This document shows, one piece after another, positions 1-10,111 of a DNA stretch of 23,298 nucleotides. Numbering within the stretch: position 1 is the stretch's first letter; each line of letters opens with the position of its first letter. The notes under the pieces were generated by a model that was given only the letters and a program-made list of their open reading frames with translations, ran no database searches and was not told the DNA's origin. Source of the stretch: Paulinella micropora (lineage: Eukaryota; Cercozoa; Imbricatea; Euglyphida; Paulinellidae); NCBI GenBank assembly GCA_019918135.1, contig WBZZ01000839.1, positions 222,501 to 245,798 of the forward strand, in the 5' to 3' direction. A program made the position numbers and the translations under genes.

Positions 1-10
1 GTGGAAAAAA

Positions 11-367
11 CTCTGCACAAAAGTTTGTGAAAACCGACCGGCATGATTTTGCATTTCCTTCCTACGTACTCTCAACTCATGTCATCCCTTGCATGTTTCT
101 GCTATAACGTGTTTGTTGAAGCTATAAATGTCATTTCCTAACATTGCACGACCCAGCTTAATCTATTTTTCACAAACCAGCAATTCGATGAAACTCGTTT
201 TCGGACTGCTGTTTTGCAAACTTTTGTGCAGAGATTTTATTAAGAGCATGACATTACGAGAAGATGTAACAGCATTCCCGCTCTTTTCCCAGCTCAGAAT
301 GAGCGGGAATGCTATTCTTTTCTTCTGTACACAACAATCTGTGGAAAAAACTCTGCACAAAAGTTTG
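11..367. repeat. Foldback (MITE-like) repeat with an outlying direct copy
   Basis: The 17-base string CAAACTTTTGTGCAGAG occurs at 217-233 and its reverse complement occurs at 351-367. The same reverse complement also occurs at 11-27, within a roughly 60-base near-identical direct repeat (1-60 versus 341-400). Inside the 217-367 pair is a second perfect 13-base inverted repeat, AGCATTCCCGCTC at 271-283 against 301-313, with a 17-base loop. The layout of about 150 bp with nested inverted repeats fits a foldback or miniature inverted-repeat element, next to a second partial copy cut by the window edge. No transposase belongs to it here and no target duplication was identified. Confidence 0.6.
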
Positions 368-406
368 TGAAACTGACCGGCATGATTTTGCATTTCCTCT
401 TCAATA

Positions 407-916
<510 letters not shown>

Positions 917-919
<3 letters not shown>

Positions 920-1176
920 GCATAGTTTAAAGAGGGGAGTATAGATACTAGCTTTAGTATAACTAGCTAGTGTGTGTGGCCTTCTATCAGTGAGCCTTTC
1001 TCTGTCCTTTTTTTTTTTTAGTGATTCCCTCTAACGGGAAGCGCTGCCATTTTTTTCATGTGTATTTCAAACTTTAGGTATGCCATGCTGAGGGCTAGCA
1101 AGGCGCCGATATATGTGGCACACCGTGGTGGTGGCTACGGAGTCTTTGCTGATAATACCTTCCTCCTTCTTTTCAG
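917..1176. other. Spacer upstream of the multi-exon gene
   Basis: No convincing coding region is seen. A T-rich run lies at about 1009-1019. A pyrimidine-rich tract ending TTTTCAG at 1170-1176 looks like a splice acceptor for the first exon that can be placed in the downstream gene. The ATG at 1058 followed by a possible donor at 1078 does not join that exon in frame, so the true first exon or promoter was not located. Confidence 0.4.
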
Positions 1177-4064
1177 CTTGGGCTCCTCGAACCAGGAGGA
1201 AAGTCTTTGCGTGCTGCAGATCATGCTGCATTTTCTGATCATTTCACTATGAAAATTGGGAGTTCCCTGCAAACAGGGATGCATCCAATTAAATTCATTA
1301 ACGAATCGAGCAGGAATGCAATGCATCTCATCAACTCTTCATCGCAAGGGTTCAACAAGCTCGACGATGACACTTGCCGACCGAACGTGAAGGTAAATTA
1401 TGTTAGTTGTTACATACATCCATGCAATGTAAGTTTTTGTTACGTGTGTTGTATTTTTTCTATAAATATTGTTGTAAATAATGTCAGGTCAGCAAGGGTA
1501 CTCCTATTGTGACTGTCACCACCGCAATATCGAAAGATCAAGAGATTTTGCTCAGCTATGCGCCTAATCCAGACCTAGAGATAGCTACGCTGCCAAGCGA
1601 TGCACATCCGGTCTGGTTGAAAGAGGCTGCCAAGGAAGGAGCTAAAATCCCAGTTTTCCTGTTCGAGACTGACATTGGTCATGTATGTTTCATCGTTCCT
1701 GAGAAAGAACATCCGCTTCCACTTAAGTCAATTTCCTTGCTTCATGAAGCAAAGGTTGAACTTTTAGCGTCGGTCAGCAGTATTAGTTCTGATGGAAAGC
1801 AACCGCTCTCCAGGTCATCATCTATTCCGCCGGAAAAAAAGAGGAAGCTTCTCGACAGCGTGTCCTCAATTTCAGATAGTCGCCGCACGCTTCTGCCCAG
1901 GGAAAGCTCGGACATTACAGTCATCACAGAAAAATCAAGCTTGAGTGATGCACAGGTAAAAAATAAATAAATGAAAATTATTACTGAGAAGATTCTTTTT
2001 TACAGGCAGGTGTTCCTGACGTTGATGCTAACCTCGACAGCTGGAAACAGTCAGACAGTTCTACTGTCACTACAGGATATGATGTTAGTAGCTGCAGCAG
2101 CTCTAGACTATATCTTCCTACTGGCTCCATGGTAATTTTTTTTCTCTACCTGTCTATGTTCATGCTGGTTAATGTTCATAAGCGATCTTGTTTGCGTAGA
2201 ACGTCGACGAAGAGTGTTCAGATACGGATTCAAACGGTGATGCTGCATCTATCAACCCTGGATTGCTTCCTCCTCTGGTCGGCGTGGACGATGCGGAATT
2301 ATCCAACGAGCTTCGATTGAACTTCGACGAGCTTATGGAATCGAATGAGCTGTTGTATAACATCATGAGATTATCACCAATTCCTTACAGCAGACCACGT
2401 AAGAATCCAACGCGCCCCTACACGATGAAAAGTCGCACGAAAGGTGCAGTGAAGCTTCAGAGACCGTCTGCGCTCCAAAAACTGTTGGGGATTACCTTCG
2501 CCGACTTGGACAGGGAAGTTAAGTCTGTCTGCTGCAAAAAGTGGAAGTGTTATTCATTTATCGACACGCGTGATGTGCTTTACACGAGAGCGAAGAATGC
2601 GTCATCGTCTCTCAGTGAGCTTTATTCTTGGGCAGCTTCGCAGCTTGAATCGTTTCAAACAAAAACTGGATCGTTTCAGTATATGTATTTAACGGAGGCT
2701 GTGTGCAAAGTAGCCTGGCAGCGTATCTACGGGATCGGTGATAAAGTTTTGTCAAGAGCACACAAACTTCTTGCAAATAACACGAAGGTTTTGACAAAAA
2801 GCTACTCAACCGTTCCTGAAACAGAAGATGTGGTAGCAGTATTACTCTGCGAGAAGTTCATGGAGAGTTACCCGGAGATATGCAGCGACGGAATATGGAG
2901 GATGCAAGAAATGGCTCAGGACGCAGGAGTCCAAAACTATGTTTGCGAGAATTGGAAAGATATGTGCCTTCGGTTTGGTTGTTCGAAACGAGTTGATCCA
3001 AATAATCCTCCGACAGACAATACGATCAACAAAGTTTGGCGCATGGATTTTCCGCACGTCAAGTTTGTCAGAGGTATTATGCATATTTTCGTTATCATTA
3101 CTTATTACAGGTTTGTTTTGCAGAAGGAGATTTCTCAAAATGCGAGATCTGCACAGAGCTTGCTGCTGATCATTCTAACGGTTTCAGGACTGAAGTAGAA
3201 GCTCAAGAATGGCGTCGCCGTAGCAGGCTTCATCACAAAATTCACAGGGCGTGCCGCGTTGCCAGCATGCAGCGCAAGAAGGCAGCACCAGCAGATTTTG
3301 CTGCCACAGTCATATCAGCCGATATGAAACCGCCAGTGAAGATCCCATCTTGCCGCCGCGCCGCGAAAGATTTCAAAGGAAAAATTGTGTTTCGCCTTTG
3401 CGTTGGAATCAATACCTGCTACACTACCGATACGCATTTTATTCTGACGTACCTTGAAGGCGCGGTAGAACACGGCGCGAACAGCAACATTACTATGCTT
3501 GCCGCACTTTTACATTGGCAACTTTGGAACCCTCGCACAATGCAAGCGTGGAAATTATATCTTGAGTGGGACGGAGCTGGTGATAACACCGCGTGGGCGA
3601 TGCTGGGTTTCCTTGGGCTCAATGTCGTTGACAGAGGAATCCGTTTCCAAGTAGAGTCACATCGCAAGCCACCAGGGCACGGGCACGATGGAGATGATCA
3701 GGAATTTCGAGTTATGGATATCGGGTGGAAGAGCACCTTCCTGACAACTAACATCGCTCAAGCGTTATTAAAGCTCATTCTTGCATTCAAGAAGCAGCAC
3801 AAGAAGAGGCATGTGCTGGTTGTTCTCGGATGTAACTACGACTGGATGACTCATTTTAGCCCGTGTATGAACAAGAGTTTCAAAAACTACAACAAACCCT
3901 TGGCATATAGAATCACCAAGAAAGATCCTGACGCTTTGCCGACTGTAGAGATCGCTACTTGGGGAGACGCACAGGATTTTCATGGAGTGCGTGATGATCC
4001 CAGAGGAGAACCGATCAATTTGTTTATCGGACGCCCCGGTAATAATATTATCTATCTTTCTCTT

Positions 4065-4099
<35 letters not shown>

Positions 4100-5297
4100 C
4101 TCTCTCTTTCTCTCGTTCTATCTATCTATCTCTCTCTCTATTTATGACAGCGACCGACATGCCTCCCAAGCTTCCAGTCGGCTACTTCGTCAATCCGCGC
4201 CTGAAGAAGGATATTCGTGCTTTGGCTACTAAATACCTAGGGCCGGATGAGCGAGCACATGTGGAGGAAATGTTAGCAGGTGGAAATTTGACCAGAGTAG
4301 AGGTGGATGGAGATTACTTCGAAGGCGGCCTGCCCGGCCGTCCTGCTCATATGTCCTGTGTCGATGCAAAAGGCAAGGAATGGAGAGCAGAATTTCGATT
4401 GATCGACGAGCTACCTGTAAATTGGATGGAGTTGCCTCAAGAACGACAGGAGAAAATGAACGCACTTACGCGTTTGACCGATGAAGAGCTGCTGTCCTTA
4501 CCACGCACTTATTTTGTTAATGAAGGACGTCCTCCAGCTCACCCGAGATGGCGTGGTGCAAGACAGCTTACTAGCGAAGAAAAGCAGGAGCAGGATTTAG
4601 CATTTGGAAATGCTTCTGAGCCTTGGCGGAAAATTCTCACGTTGCTAAGATCGTCAGAGGAAAAAAAGCAATTTGCGTCCAAGCAGATGGTAGTTAGCGA
4701 ATTGAAATCATGGATGAGAATGCATGGTGTTGCAACGCAAAACTCCGATCGGAAACAGTTCAAGAAGGCAGAGCTTATTGAACAAGCGTGGAACCATTTC
4801 GAACGATGCGACTGTGGGTTCCCTGAGGAAGAAGAGCTTGGTGCTGCTCAGCCTGCAGAACCAGTGGCAGATTCAGAGGATGACTTATCTGATACTTCAT
4901 CTTCCAGTTCATCAACTGACTCATCGTCTGATCGATCTTCTGGTTCAGAGGAAGAAAAGCATGGTATTAGTTTTCTTCTTCTTCTTCTTCTTCTTCTTCT
5001 TCTTCTTCTTCTTCTTCTTCTTCTTCTTCTTCTTCTTCTTCTTCTTCTTCTTCTTCTTGTTCTTCTCCTCCTTAACATGATGCTATCCATATTGTAGATG
5101 ATTCAGATCGCTCCGACGCAAGTTGGAGAATGCGTAACTCAGGAATCCGTTTGCGCGGACGTCGCCGCGCACGTCGTGCTGCGGGTGGACATGGACGTGG
5201 ACGTGGACGTGGTCGTATGTGATTATTTTTTTTGAATGAATTTTTCTGGGTCCGACTTTTTCATAATGGTTTTTGTCTAGGGCAACTGCAACTGTAA
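1177..5297 (+). CDS. Multi-exon gene: DUF7869-like/transposase-derived core, SAP-like domain, RG tail
   Basis: Exons that join in frame through GT-AG introns are 1177-1392, 1488-1955, 2006-2131, 2200-3073, 3124-4038, 4151-4963 and 5098-5222. They total 3537 nt and encode 1178 residues plus a stop. An alternative last intron, 5215-5280, moves the stop to 5297. Every donor begins GTA and introns are 50-134 nt. Seen: a Cys pair CEIC near residue 567; a core with WDGAGDN near 710 and PPGHGHDGDDQEF near 745; a SAP-like helix-extended-helix at about 1043-1083; an acidic Ser-rich stretch near 1105-1135; and an Arg-Gly tail. The core spacing (D-x-GDN, then a Gly-His and Asp-rich motif) resembles the DUF7869 type of RNase-H-like, transposon-related proteins. 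SAP domains and RG tails usually bind nucleic acid. Nuclear DNA binding is inferred and the activity is unknown. The start is unresolved: the 1177 exon has an in-frame ATG at 1249 but may continue a missing exon. Confidence 0.7.
4039..4150 (+). repeat. Intron holding (CT)n/(TA)n microsatellites
   Basis: This 112-nt intron of the multi-exon gene consists mostly of CT repeats, a TA run at about 4081-4099, then more CT and TCTA repeats, ending GACAG. It is phase 1. Joining 4038 to 4151 keeps the frame and links the two long exons. Confidence 0.75.
4964..5097 (+). repeat. Intron holding a (CTT)n microsatellite
   Basis: The 134-nt intron starts GTATTAG, carries an almost pure (CTT)n tract from about 4974 to 5060, and ends CATATTGTAG. 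Its removal joins the acidic Ser-rich exon to the Arg-Gly exon in phase 1. Long poly-Leu, poly-Phe and poly-Arg open frames across it come from the triplet repeat. Confidence 0.8.
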
Positions 5298-5790
5298 CGC
5301 TTCTTCTAAAAACTGAAATTAGAAATTTGTTTAACTCTGATAATGCACCAGAATCTGATGTGAAGCGTCCTCCCTCCGACCCATTCCCCCCCCCACCCCC
5401 CCCCCTCCCCCCTCTACGTACCAGCGTACGTCACAGCGGGCAAACAGAATTTTTTGAAGGTAAAACCATGTCTTAATATAGTAAAATGCTTAATATAAGC
5501 AAGAATAAACAGTAAAAGCAAATTCTGCATGTTCGGCATTGTTATCATCATAGATTCATGGTAGCCGGGACTACGAAAAAGTAGAAAAATTACCGTGTCG
5601 GACCGGTTCCTGCCCACCTCTGAAGATGAAGTTAAAGTGTATTACAATTAATAAAAACATATTTTAATATTATTTTTATATGTTCTGCAATCAGGGAATT
5701 CATTTCCTTTCATTTCCACACGTTTTCAAAAAAGTCCATATACTTCATGGAAAATTTCGGAAAAAGGGATACCCCCAAGATTGTCGAATG
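5298..5790. other. Spacer with C-rich tract; left edge of viral DNA
   Basis: No gene is supported. A C-rich tract at about 5386-5412 resembles the homopolymers of the GC-rich block at 6613-12837. From about 5460 the sequence becomes AT-rich. Recognisable viral coding sequence starts near 5790, so the host-virus boundary is somewhere between about 5460 and 5800. No terminal inverted repeat or target duplication was found. Confidence 0.45.
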
Positions 5791-6612
5791 TTTAGTTATA
5801 CACGACTGGCTACCAAAAGCACAGCAGACATCAAAGAGGGAACTAATCTATACTATACTGATGGGCGGTTTGACACAAGATTTTCTAACAAATCAACAAC
5901 TAACTTAGCCGAAGGAACCAATCTATACTATACGACAGCTAGGGCGAATACAGACTTTGATGCTAGGCTTTTATTGAAAACAACCGCAGATTTAAAAGAA
6001 GGAACCAATCTATACTATACGACAGCTAGGGCGAATACAGACTTTGACACACGACTAGCCACTAAATCAACAACTAACTTAGCAGAGGGGACGAACTTAT
6101 ATTACACCACTGCGAGATTTGACACACAATTAGCGACCAAGAGCACGACCAACTTAGCAGAAGGAACTAATTTATACTATACGACAGCGAGAGCTAATAC
6201 AGACTTTGATACACGGCTCGCAACTAAATCCACGACAAACTTAGCAGAGGGGACAAACCTTTATTACACCAATGCGAGATTTGACACACAATCAGCAACA
6301 AAGAGCACGACCAACTTAGCAGAAGAAACTAATTTATATTATACTAATGCTAGATTTGATACTCAATTGGCAACAAAATCAACCACTAATTTAGCAGAGG
6401 GAACTAATCTATATTATACGACGGCCAGAGCAAATACAGACTTTGATACAAGGCTAGGTTACTAAATCAACTACTAACTTAGCCGAGGGAACAAACCTTT
6501 ACTATACGACGGCCAGAGCAAATACGGATGTTGATACGAGACTGGCAACAAAGAGCACTACCAACTTAACCGAAGGAACAAACTTATATTATACTAATGC
6601 TAGGTTTGATAC
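5790..6612 (+). pseudogene. Viral fibre gene, 5' part: about ten 25/29-residue repeats
   Basis: The frame encodes tandem units built on TKSTTNLAEGTNLYYT, in two lengths: about 29 residues (ending ARANTDFDTRL) and 25 residues (ending ARFDTQL). About ten units are present. Such repeats are typical of phage-like tail or fibre shafts. An open frame reaches back to 5680, but no native N-terminus is recognised. A one-base insertion near 6456 breaks the frame, and the repeats continue in the next frame to 6612, where the gene stops abruptly at GATAC and GC-rich DNA begins. The matching continuation is at 12838. DNA copies of the repeats differ at many third positions, so the array is not freshly amplified. 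Role inferred: shaft of a receptor-binding fibre on the virion. Confidence 0.75.
6608..6612. repeat. GATAC, left copy flanking the GC-rich block
   Basis: GATAC at 6608-6612 is the last viral sequence before the GC-rich block, and GATAC at 12838-12842 is the first viral sequence after it. Keeping one copy and removing 6613-12837 restores an uninterrupted repeat register in the fibre. It may be a 5-bp target duplication or microhomology at a join. Confidence 0.6.
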
Positions 6613-7251
6613 CACGGGCAAGCGCGCACGCAGGTAGGCGAGCGCCTCGCACCGGTACAACAGCGCCACCGTGCCGGACGTGTGGTCGCCGGCCAGAGAG
6701 CGGAACAGCCCGGGCGAGACCGCGACCCTGTCCCAGGCTAGGCGGCGGCCGCGTACCTTGGTGTACAACGTGATCACGCCCCAGCGCGCGGTGTTGTTCG
6801 CGAGCAGACGTTCTATGTTGGCAGTGTCAGAGAGCAGGGCATCGTCCTCCAGGATGAGTATGCTGTTGTTGACCGTGTTACAAACCTCGGCGAGTGCGTG
6901 CTCCCACAGCCACACGTGCGACAGCGCCAGGGCGTACTCCTTGCGCGACAGCCCTTTGGCGTTTACCCACCCGCGCACTTGCAGCGATGCCACTGTCGTC
7001 GGCTGTCGCGCGTCGACCCCGTGCCACACGACACAGTGGCGGCCCGCGTCGCGGAAAACTTGGCACAGCTGTCGTGAGTTGTTGGCGCGCCACGAGCCAT
7101 GGTCGGCTACTGATAGCACGAAGACGATGTAGTTCGGGGCTGCACGATCTGTGTGGAGCGGAGGCCGCAGCACAGTGACCAGCGCACAGGCCGCCAAGAA
7201 GGCGGCACTACACACAAAGCCCCAGTTCGGCCTGCTTACGCAAGCTTTCAT
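6613..7251 (-). CDS. GT25-like glycosyltransferase, C-terminally truncated
   Basis: About 213 native residues read from the ATG at 7251. An N-terminal hydrophobic segment (about residues 11-28) would make it a type II membrane protein of the secretory pathway. The rest matches the pattern of family 25 (LPS-type/collagen galactosyltransferase-like) enzymes: a region ending ALALSHVWLWEHAL (about 107-120) and then ILILEDDALL, where the EDD at 135-137 is the likely metal/nucleotide-sugar site. A later GTVALLYR segment (193-200) fits the conserved Gly-Thr-x-Ala strand of the fold. The frame passes the 6613 junction into viral sequence and ends at 6589, so the native C-terminus is missing. Donor and acceptor sugars cannot be told. 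Confidence 0.6.
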
Positions 7252-7775
7252 TTGCGGTTGTTGTGCCTAGCTGGGCCATTTCGCAATTGCCCTGGCCTTC
7301 CGTTCTTCATACACCCCAACCCCCTCCCCTTCCCTCCTGCCTCCTCTCGTCGGTCGTTTTGCAGTGGCTGGAGTTTGGTGTGTGGGAAGGGGGGGGGGGG
7401 GGGGAACAGCGCATCTGTTTAGCTAACCAGAAAAAGGGGGGGCGGAGCGTAGCTATTTTTGTATTTCCTTTTTTTCTTTTCTCTCTCTCTCTCTCTTGCC
7501 TCATTTTGGTCGTTCAGTGCCCTGATGGCCGAGTTCCTGCCAAGACCAATGCGCCAGCTATCTGCATTCGAAACAAACGTGAGACAACAAGAAGAAGAAG
7601 AAGAAGATGAATAGAAGTACACCGAGAATTCTAAGCTCCTTCGACGGGCGCGACAGTTGTCGCGCCCGTGCTGGCTCTCTGTGACAAAACTTGCAATAAT
7701 AAAAGGTTTGGTGACGAGTCTGCCGGTGCCCGCCGCCGTTTTTGCAGCGGTAGGCCAGGCGCAGCAGCCTGTGCG
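7252..7775. other. Spacer with G16 and CT tracts
   Basis: No gene is supported. The spacer holds a 16-base G run at 7389-7404, pyrimidine-rich stretches, a CT repeat at about 7480-7497 and a GAA repeat at about 7588-7607. It lies between two - strand genes, so it should contain the promoter of the glycosyltransferase and the 3' end of the RING gene. An AATAAA-type hexamer near 7697 is on the + strand and does not serve either. Confidence 0.45.
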
Positions 7776-8699
7776 CTAGCTCCGATTGCCAAGCCGCGAC
7801 GAGGTGGCGTCGTCGTCGCGGGAAGCCGTCAGTAGTGAAATCGCGCGCCGGAACGTAGCTAGCGCCCGCAGGCGTCCCTTCTTTCGCCAGTCAATTTGCG
7901 CTAACATATGAGTAGTCACGGCGTTGTCCGGAGCTTTCTGCTCCGCTTTTTCCAAGAAACGTAAGAGGCCGGGCTCGTCGAGACTTTCCGGGCCAAGCGA
8001 TAGTAGTACGTCACGCCACTCGTTGCGGGCTACAACTCTCACGGAGCAGGGCTCTGTTTTGCAACACTCTTGGCCCGTGTGTGCCAGGGCCCGCAGCAGC
8101 AATTCGAAGCCGCGTTTGCCCTGGGACCACTCTATGTAGCAAAAGTTCTCGGCCTCTTCCAGGCAGGCCTCTGCATACCCTGCTTCCAGGGCCGCCAGGC
8201 GGAAGCGCTCAGCCTCGGCGTCGTCTTCCAGGCGGTGAGACAACGTAAACTGTGCCTTTCTGTCTCCCTGCGCGGCGGCCCGCCGCAGCCACGCCAGGCC
8301 CTCGTCGTTCTGCGCAGACAGCAGCTGCAAGCCTATCTCTCGCTGGCTGCGGCCGTCGCCTGCCTCCGCGCTGCTGCGCAGCACGTGCTCGCAGGTGCGC
8401 GTGTGAGCGGTGAAGTCGCCTAGCCTGATCACGGCCGTGCAGGAGGATGACAAACAAACGGGCAGCCGGAGGTTCAGTACTTCGCGCCGGGTGCGGTGGC
8501 AGGGGTCGGCCCGCGCGGCGCCTGCGCGGCAGTGCGGGCAGCGCTGCTGGGGCAAGTCGCTGGCCAGCGCCTGCGAGAAGCAGTCCTGGCAGAAACACTG
8601 GCCGCAGTCGTGCGCTACCGCTTCTCGGACTATGCCGAGGCACAGAGGGCACGACAATTCGTCATTGTCCGCGTGGTCGTGGGCAAACCAGCCGGGCAT
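7776..8699 (-). CDS. RING finger protein with TRAF-like zinc finger and Sel1-like repeats
   Basis: The start is taken at the ATG at 8699 (MPGWFAHDH), giving 307 residues; the longer frame to 8771 adds only low-complexity sequence. An N-terminal RING has C17, C20, C32, C37, C40, C54 and C57. The usual His after CG is Gln34 with Cys35 beside it, so the ligand set is not canonical. A short C-x4-C...H-x3-C motif (near LPVC...HTRTC, about residues 81-106) resembles a TRAF/SIAH-type finger. Next come helical Sel1/TPR-like units (WLRRAAAQGDRKAQFTLSHRL and FRLAALEAGYAEA). RING proteins usually act as E3 ubiquitin ligases and Sel1-like repeats bind partners, so a cytosolic ubiquitin ligase or adaptor is inferred. 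Activity is uncertain because of the altered RING. Confidence 0.7.
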   Translation of the reverse strand: MPGWFAHDHADNDELSCPLCLGIVREAVAHDCGQCFCQDCFSQALASDLPQQRCPHCRAGAARADPCHRTRREVLNLRLPVCLSSSCTAVIRLGDFTAHTRTCEHVLRSSAEAGDGRSQREIGLQLLSAQNDEGLAWLRRAAAQGDRKAQFTLSHRLEDDAEAERFRLAALEAGYAEACLEEAENFCYIEWSQGKRGFELLLRALAHTGQECCKTEPCSVRVVARNEWRDVLLSLGPESLDEPGLLRFLEKAEQKAPDNAVTTHMLAQIDWRKKGRLRALATFRRAISLLTASRDDDATSSRLGNRS

Positions 8700-9207
8700 G
8701 TCCGAACCTGGATCGTGAGAGAGAGAGAGAGATGGGGTGGGAAAACTTTTACACACACAAAAAAATAGCAAGAACGTGCGCTACACACAAACAAAGAAGG
8801 AAGCCAGACGTGCGCGGCCGCGGTAATTTCTCGGTAAAATTTGGGGGGGGGGGGGGGTGGCGATTTTGGCAACACATGTTTTAAGTCTTTCCCAACGAGC
8901 GAAGGCCGGCGGGCGGGGGAAAAACTGTGATTTTTTTTGGGTAGCTTTGCCCCGCCCCCCCCCCCCCCTCCAAACCTTTGGCACAGATATTTGACAAAAC
9001 TCTAAGAAGCAGATTCAAAGGAAGGCGCAGGCGGGGGGAAAGAGAAGTAGCTAGCAAAATTATTTTTAATTAAAAAGAGCATGGCACTGCATTCAGTTGG
9101 ACCAACGTTAGAGCTCTTCTGCCTCCCTTAAAAAACTCTTTCTTTTATTTTCTACGTACAGAATTGTGGGAAGAAAGAGATTTGTCTTGCAACTTCTCTA
9201 TTTTGTA
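8700..9207. other. Spacer with GA repeat, G15 and C14 tracts
   Basis: No gene is supported. It contains a GA repeat at about 8717-8732 just upstream of the RING gene start, a G run at 8843-8857 and a C run at 8955-8968, then AT-richer DNA. A TTTTATT string near 9144-9150, which is AATAAAA on the - strand, may be a polyadenylation signal for the kelch copy ending at 9208. Confidence 0.4.
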
Positions 9208-9790
9208 TCAAACTCCAAAGCTCTGAATTTTTTGTAATAAATTAGAAGGATCACAAAAAAAAGTCGTCCAAGCCGGACTTGTAAAAATAGAGACTTTTTT
9301 CAACCCAACGCAACCGCGCAGGCCGCCCCGGCTGATTTTTACGGGCAGCTCAGTGACAAGAGTCCAGGCATTCCGGCGCTCGTCGTAGCGCTCGACAGAG
9401 GCGAGCGCTTTCCCTTCGCAGTCGGTGCCCCCCATCGCGTACAGTTCGTTGTTGAGCACGGCCGAGCCCTCGCGCCCCTGAAGCAGCGGCGCGACTTCCT
9501 CCCAGACGTTCAGGGCCGGGTCATAGCGCTCAACGGAAGCTAGCACCTGATCAAGCGTGTTCCGGCCGCCAAGGGCGTCAAGTTGGTGGTTCAGCACAAT
9601 CGCCGACACTTCGCGACCCCCAGGCGCGCCACCTCACCACGGGCCCGGGGGGCTGCACCGTTCCGCACAGGCCTTGCTTGTGTTGCTCCTGTCCCCCAAA
9701 GACGTACAACCTCCCGTCCAGCACGCCGGCAAACTGTCGGGCCCTGGACATAGACGGAGACTCGGACCAGACCCCGGCAGTCAGGTCATT
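9208..9790 (-). pseudogene. Decayed partial kelch-repeat copy
   Basis: From about 9790 down to 9301 this is a near copy of the 3' half of the kelch gene at 11463-12837, closely similar at the DNA level. Shared protein strings include RARQFAG, ASVERYDPALNVWEEVAPL and ALASVERYDERRNAWT. The frame open to 9609 holds two kelch units. Upstream, the homologous part (LYVFGG, GGRN) is in a different frame, so there is an indel near 9610, and part of the unit present in the longer copy is missing. Homology stops near 9301, and the last 30 or so residues differ. No N-terminal portion exists. It is best explained as a duplicated, broken fragment. Confidence 0.7.
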
Positions 9791-10111
9791 TTTTTTGGTG
9801 TGGGGGGGGGGGCCTTTGGACTGTAGGCAGCGCGGCCCTCCCCCCCCCTCCAAAAGGGAAAGGGCCGGGAGACAATTAGATCCTACAAATCTTGGACTCT
9901 CAAAAAAAAGCCCCTGCACGCGTCGTCCGGTAAATTGCGGCATCTGCGTGTGTGTGTGTGTGAAGCTTCTTTTTCGGGGGGGGGGGGGGGCCGCGCCCGC
10001 CTTGCCAAAGTCCCCAAGGCCGCCGTCCGTAGATAAAGTCCAAGGGACCCCCCAAAAAAAATGTGTGTGTGGGTGATGCAAACAAAGCTGCAGACGGCCT
10101 CGCAGCTTGGG
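9791..10111. other. Spacer with G tracts and TG repeat
   Basis: No gene is supported. It has a G run at 9802-9812, a C8 run at 9841-9848, a TG repeat at about 9947-9961, a G15 run at 9976-9990 and CCGGTAAATTGCGGCATCT at 9927-9945, which recurs with two changes at 10980-10998. This spacer must hold the promoter of the + strand zinc-ribbon gene. Confidence 0.4.

Noticed and set aside
1058..1077. ATG at 1058 as first exon of the multi-exon gene
   Set aside because: Its donor at 1078 leaves a phase that does not join the exon at 1177 in frame.
4724..5090. Poly-Phe, poly-Leu and poly-Arg frames across the CTT tract
   Set aside because: The tract lies in an intron bounded by good splice sites that join the flanking exons in frame.
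5790..6612. Regular short repeats as a CRISPR array
   Set aside because: The units are coding, keep a reading frame, lack unique spacers and continue into fibre domains.
6671..7178. Plus-strand frames opposite the glycosyltransferase
   Set aside because: They are shadows; only the minus strand shows a membrane anchor and the EDD motif.
8070..8884. Several plus-strand and alternative minus-strand frames over the RING gene
   Set aside because: High GC gives long chance frames; the RING and Sel1-like motifs exist only in the chosen frame.
9578..10081. 167-residue minus-strand frame upstream of the kelch fragment
   Set aside because: Only its last third is kelch-like; the rest is low-complexity sequence from G runs and TG repeats.
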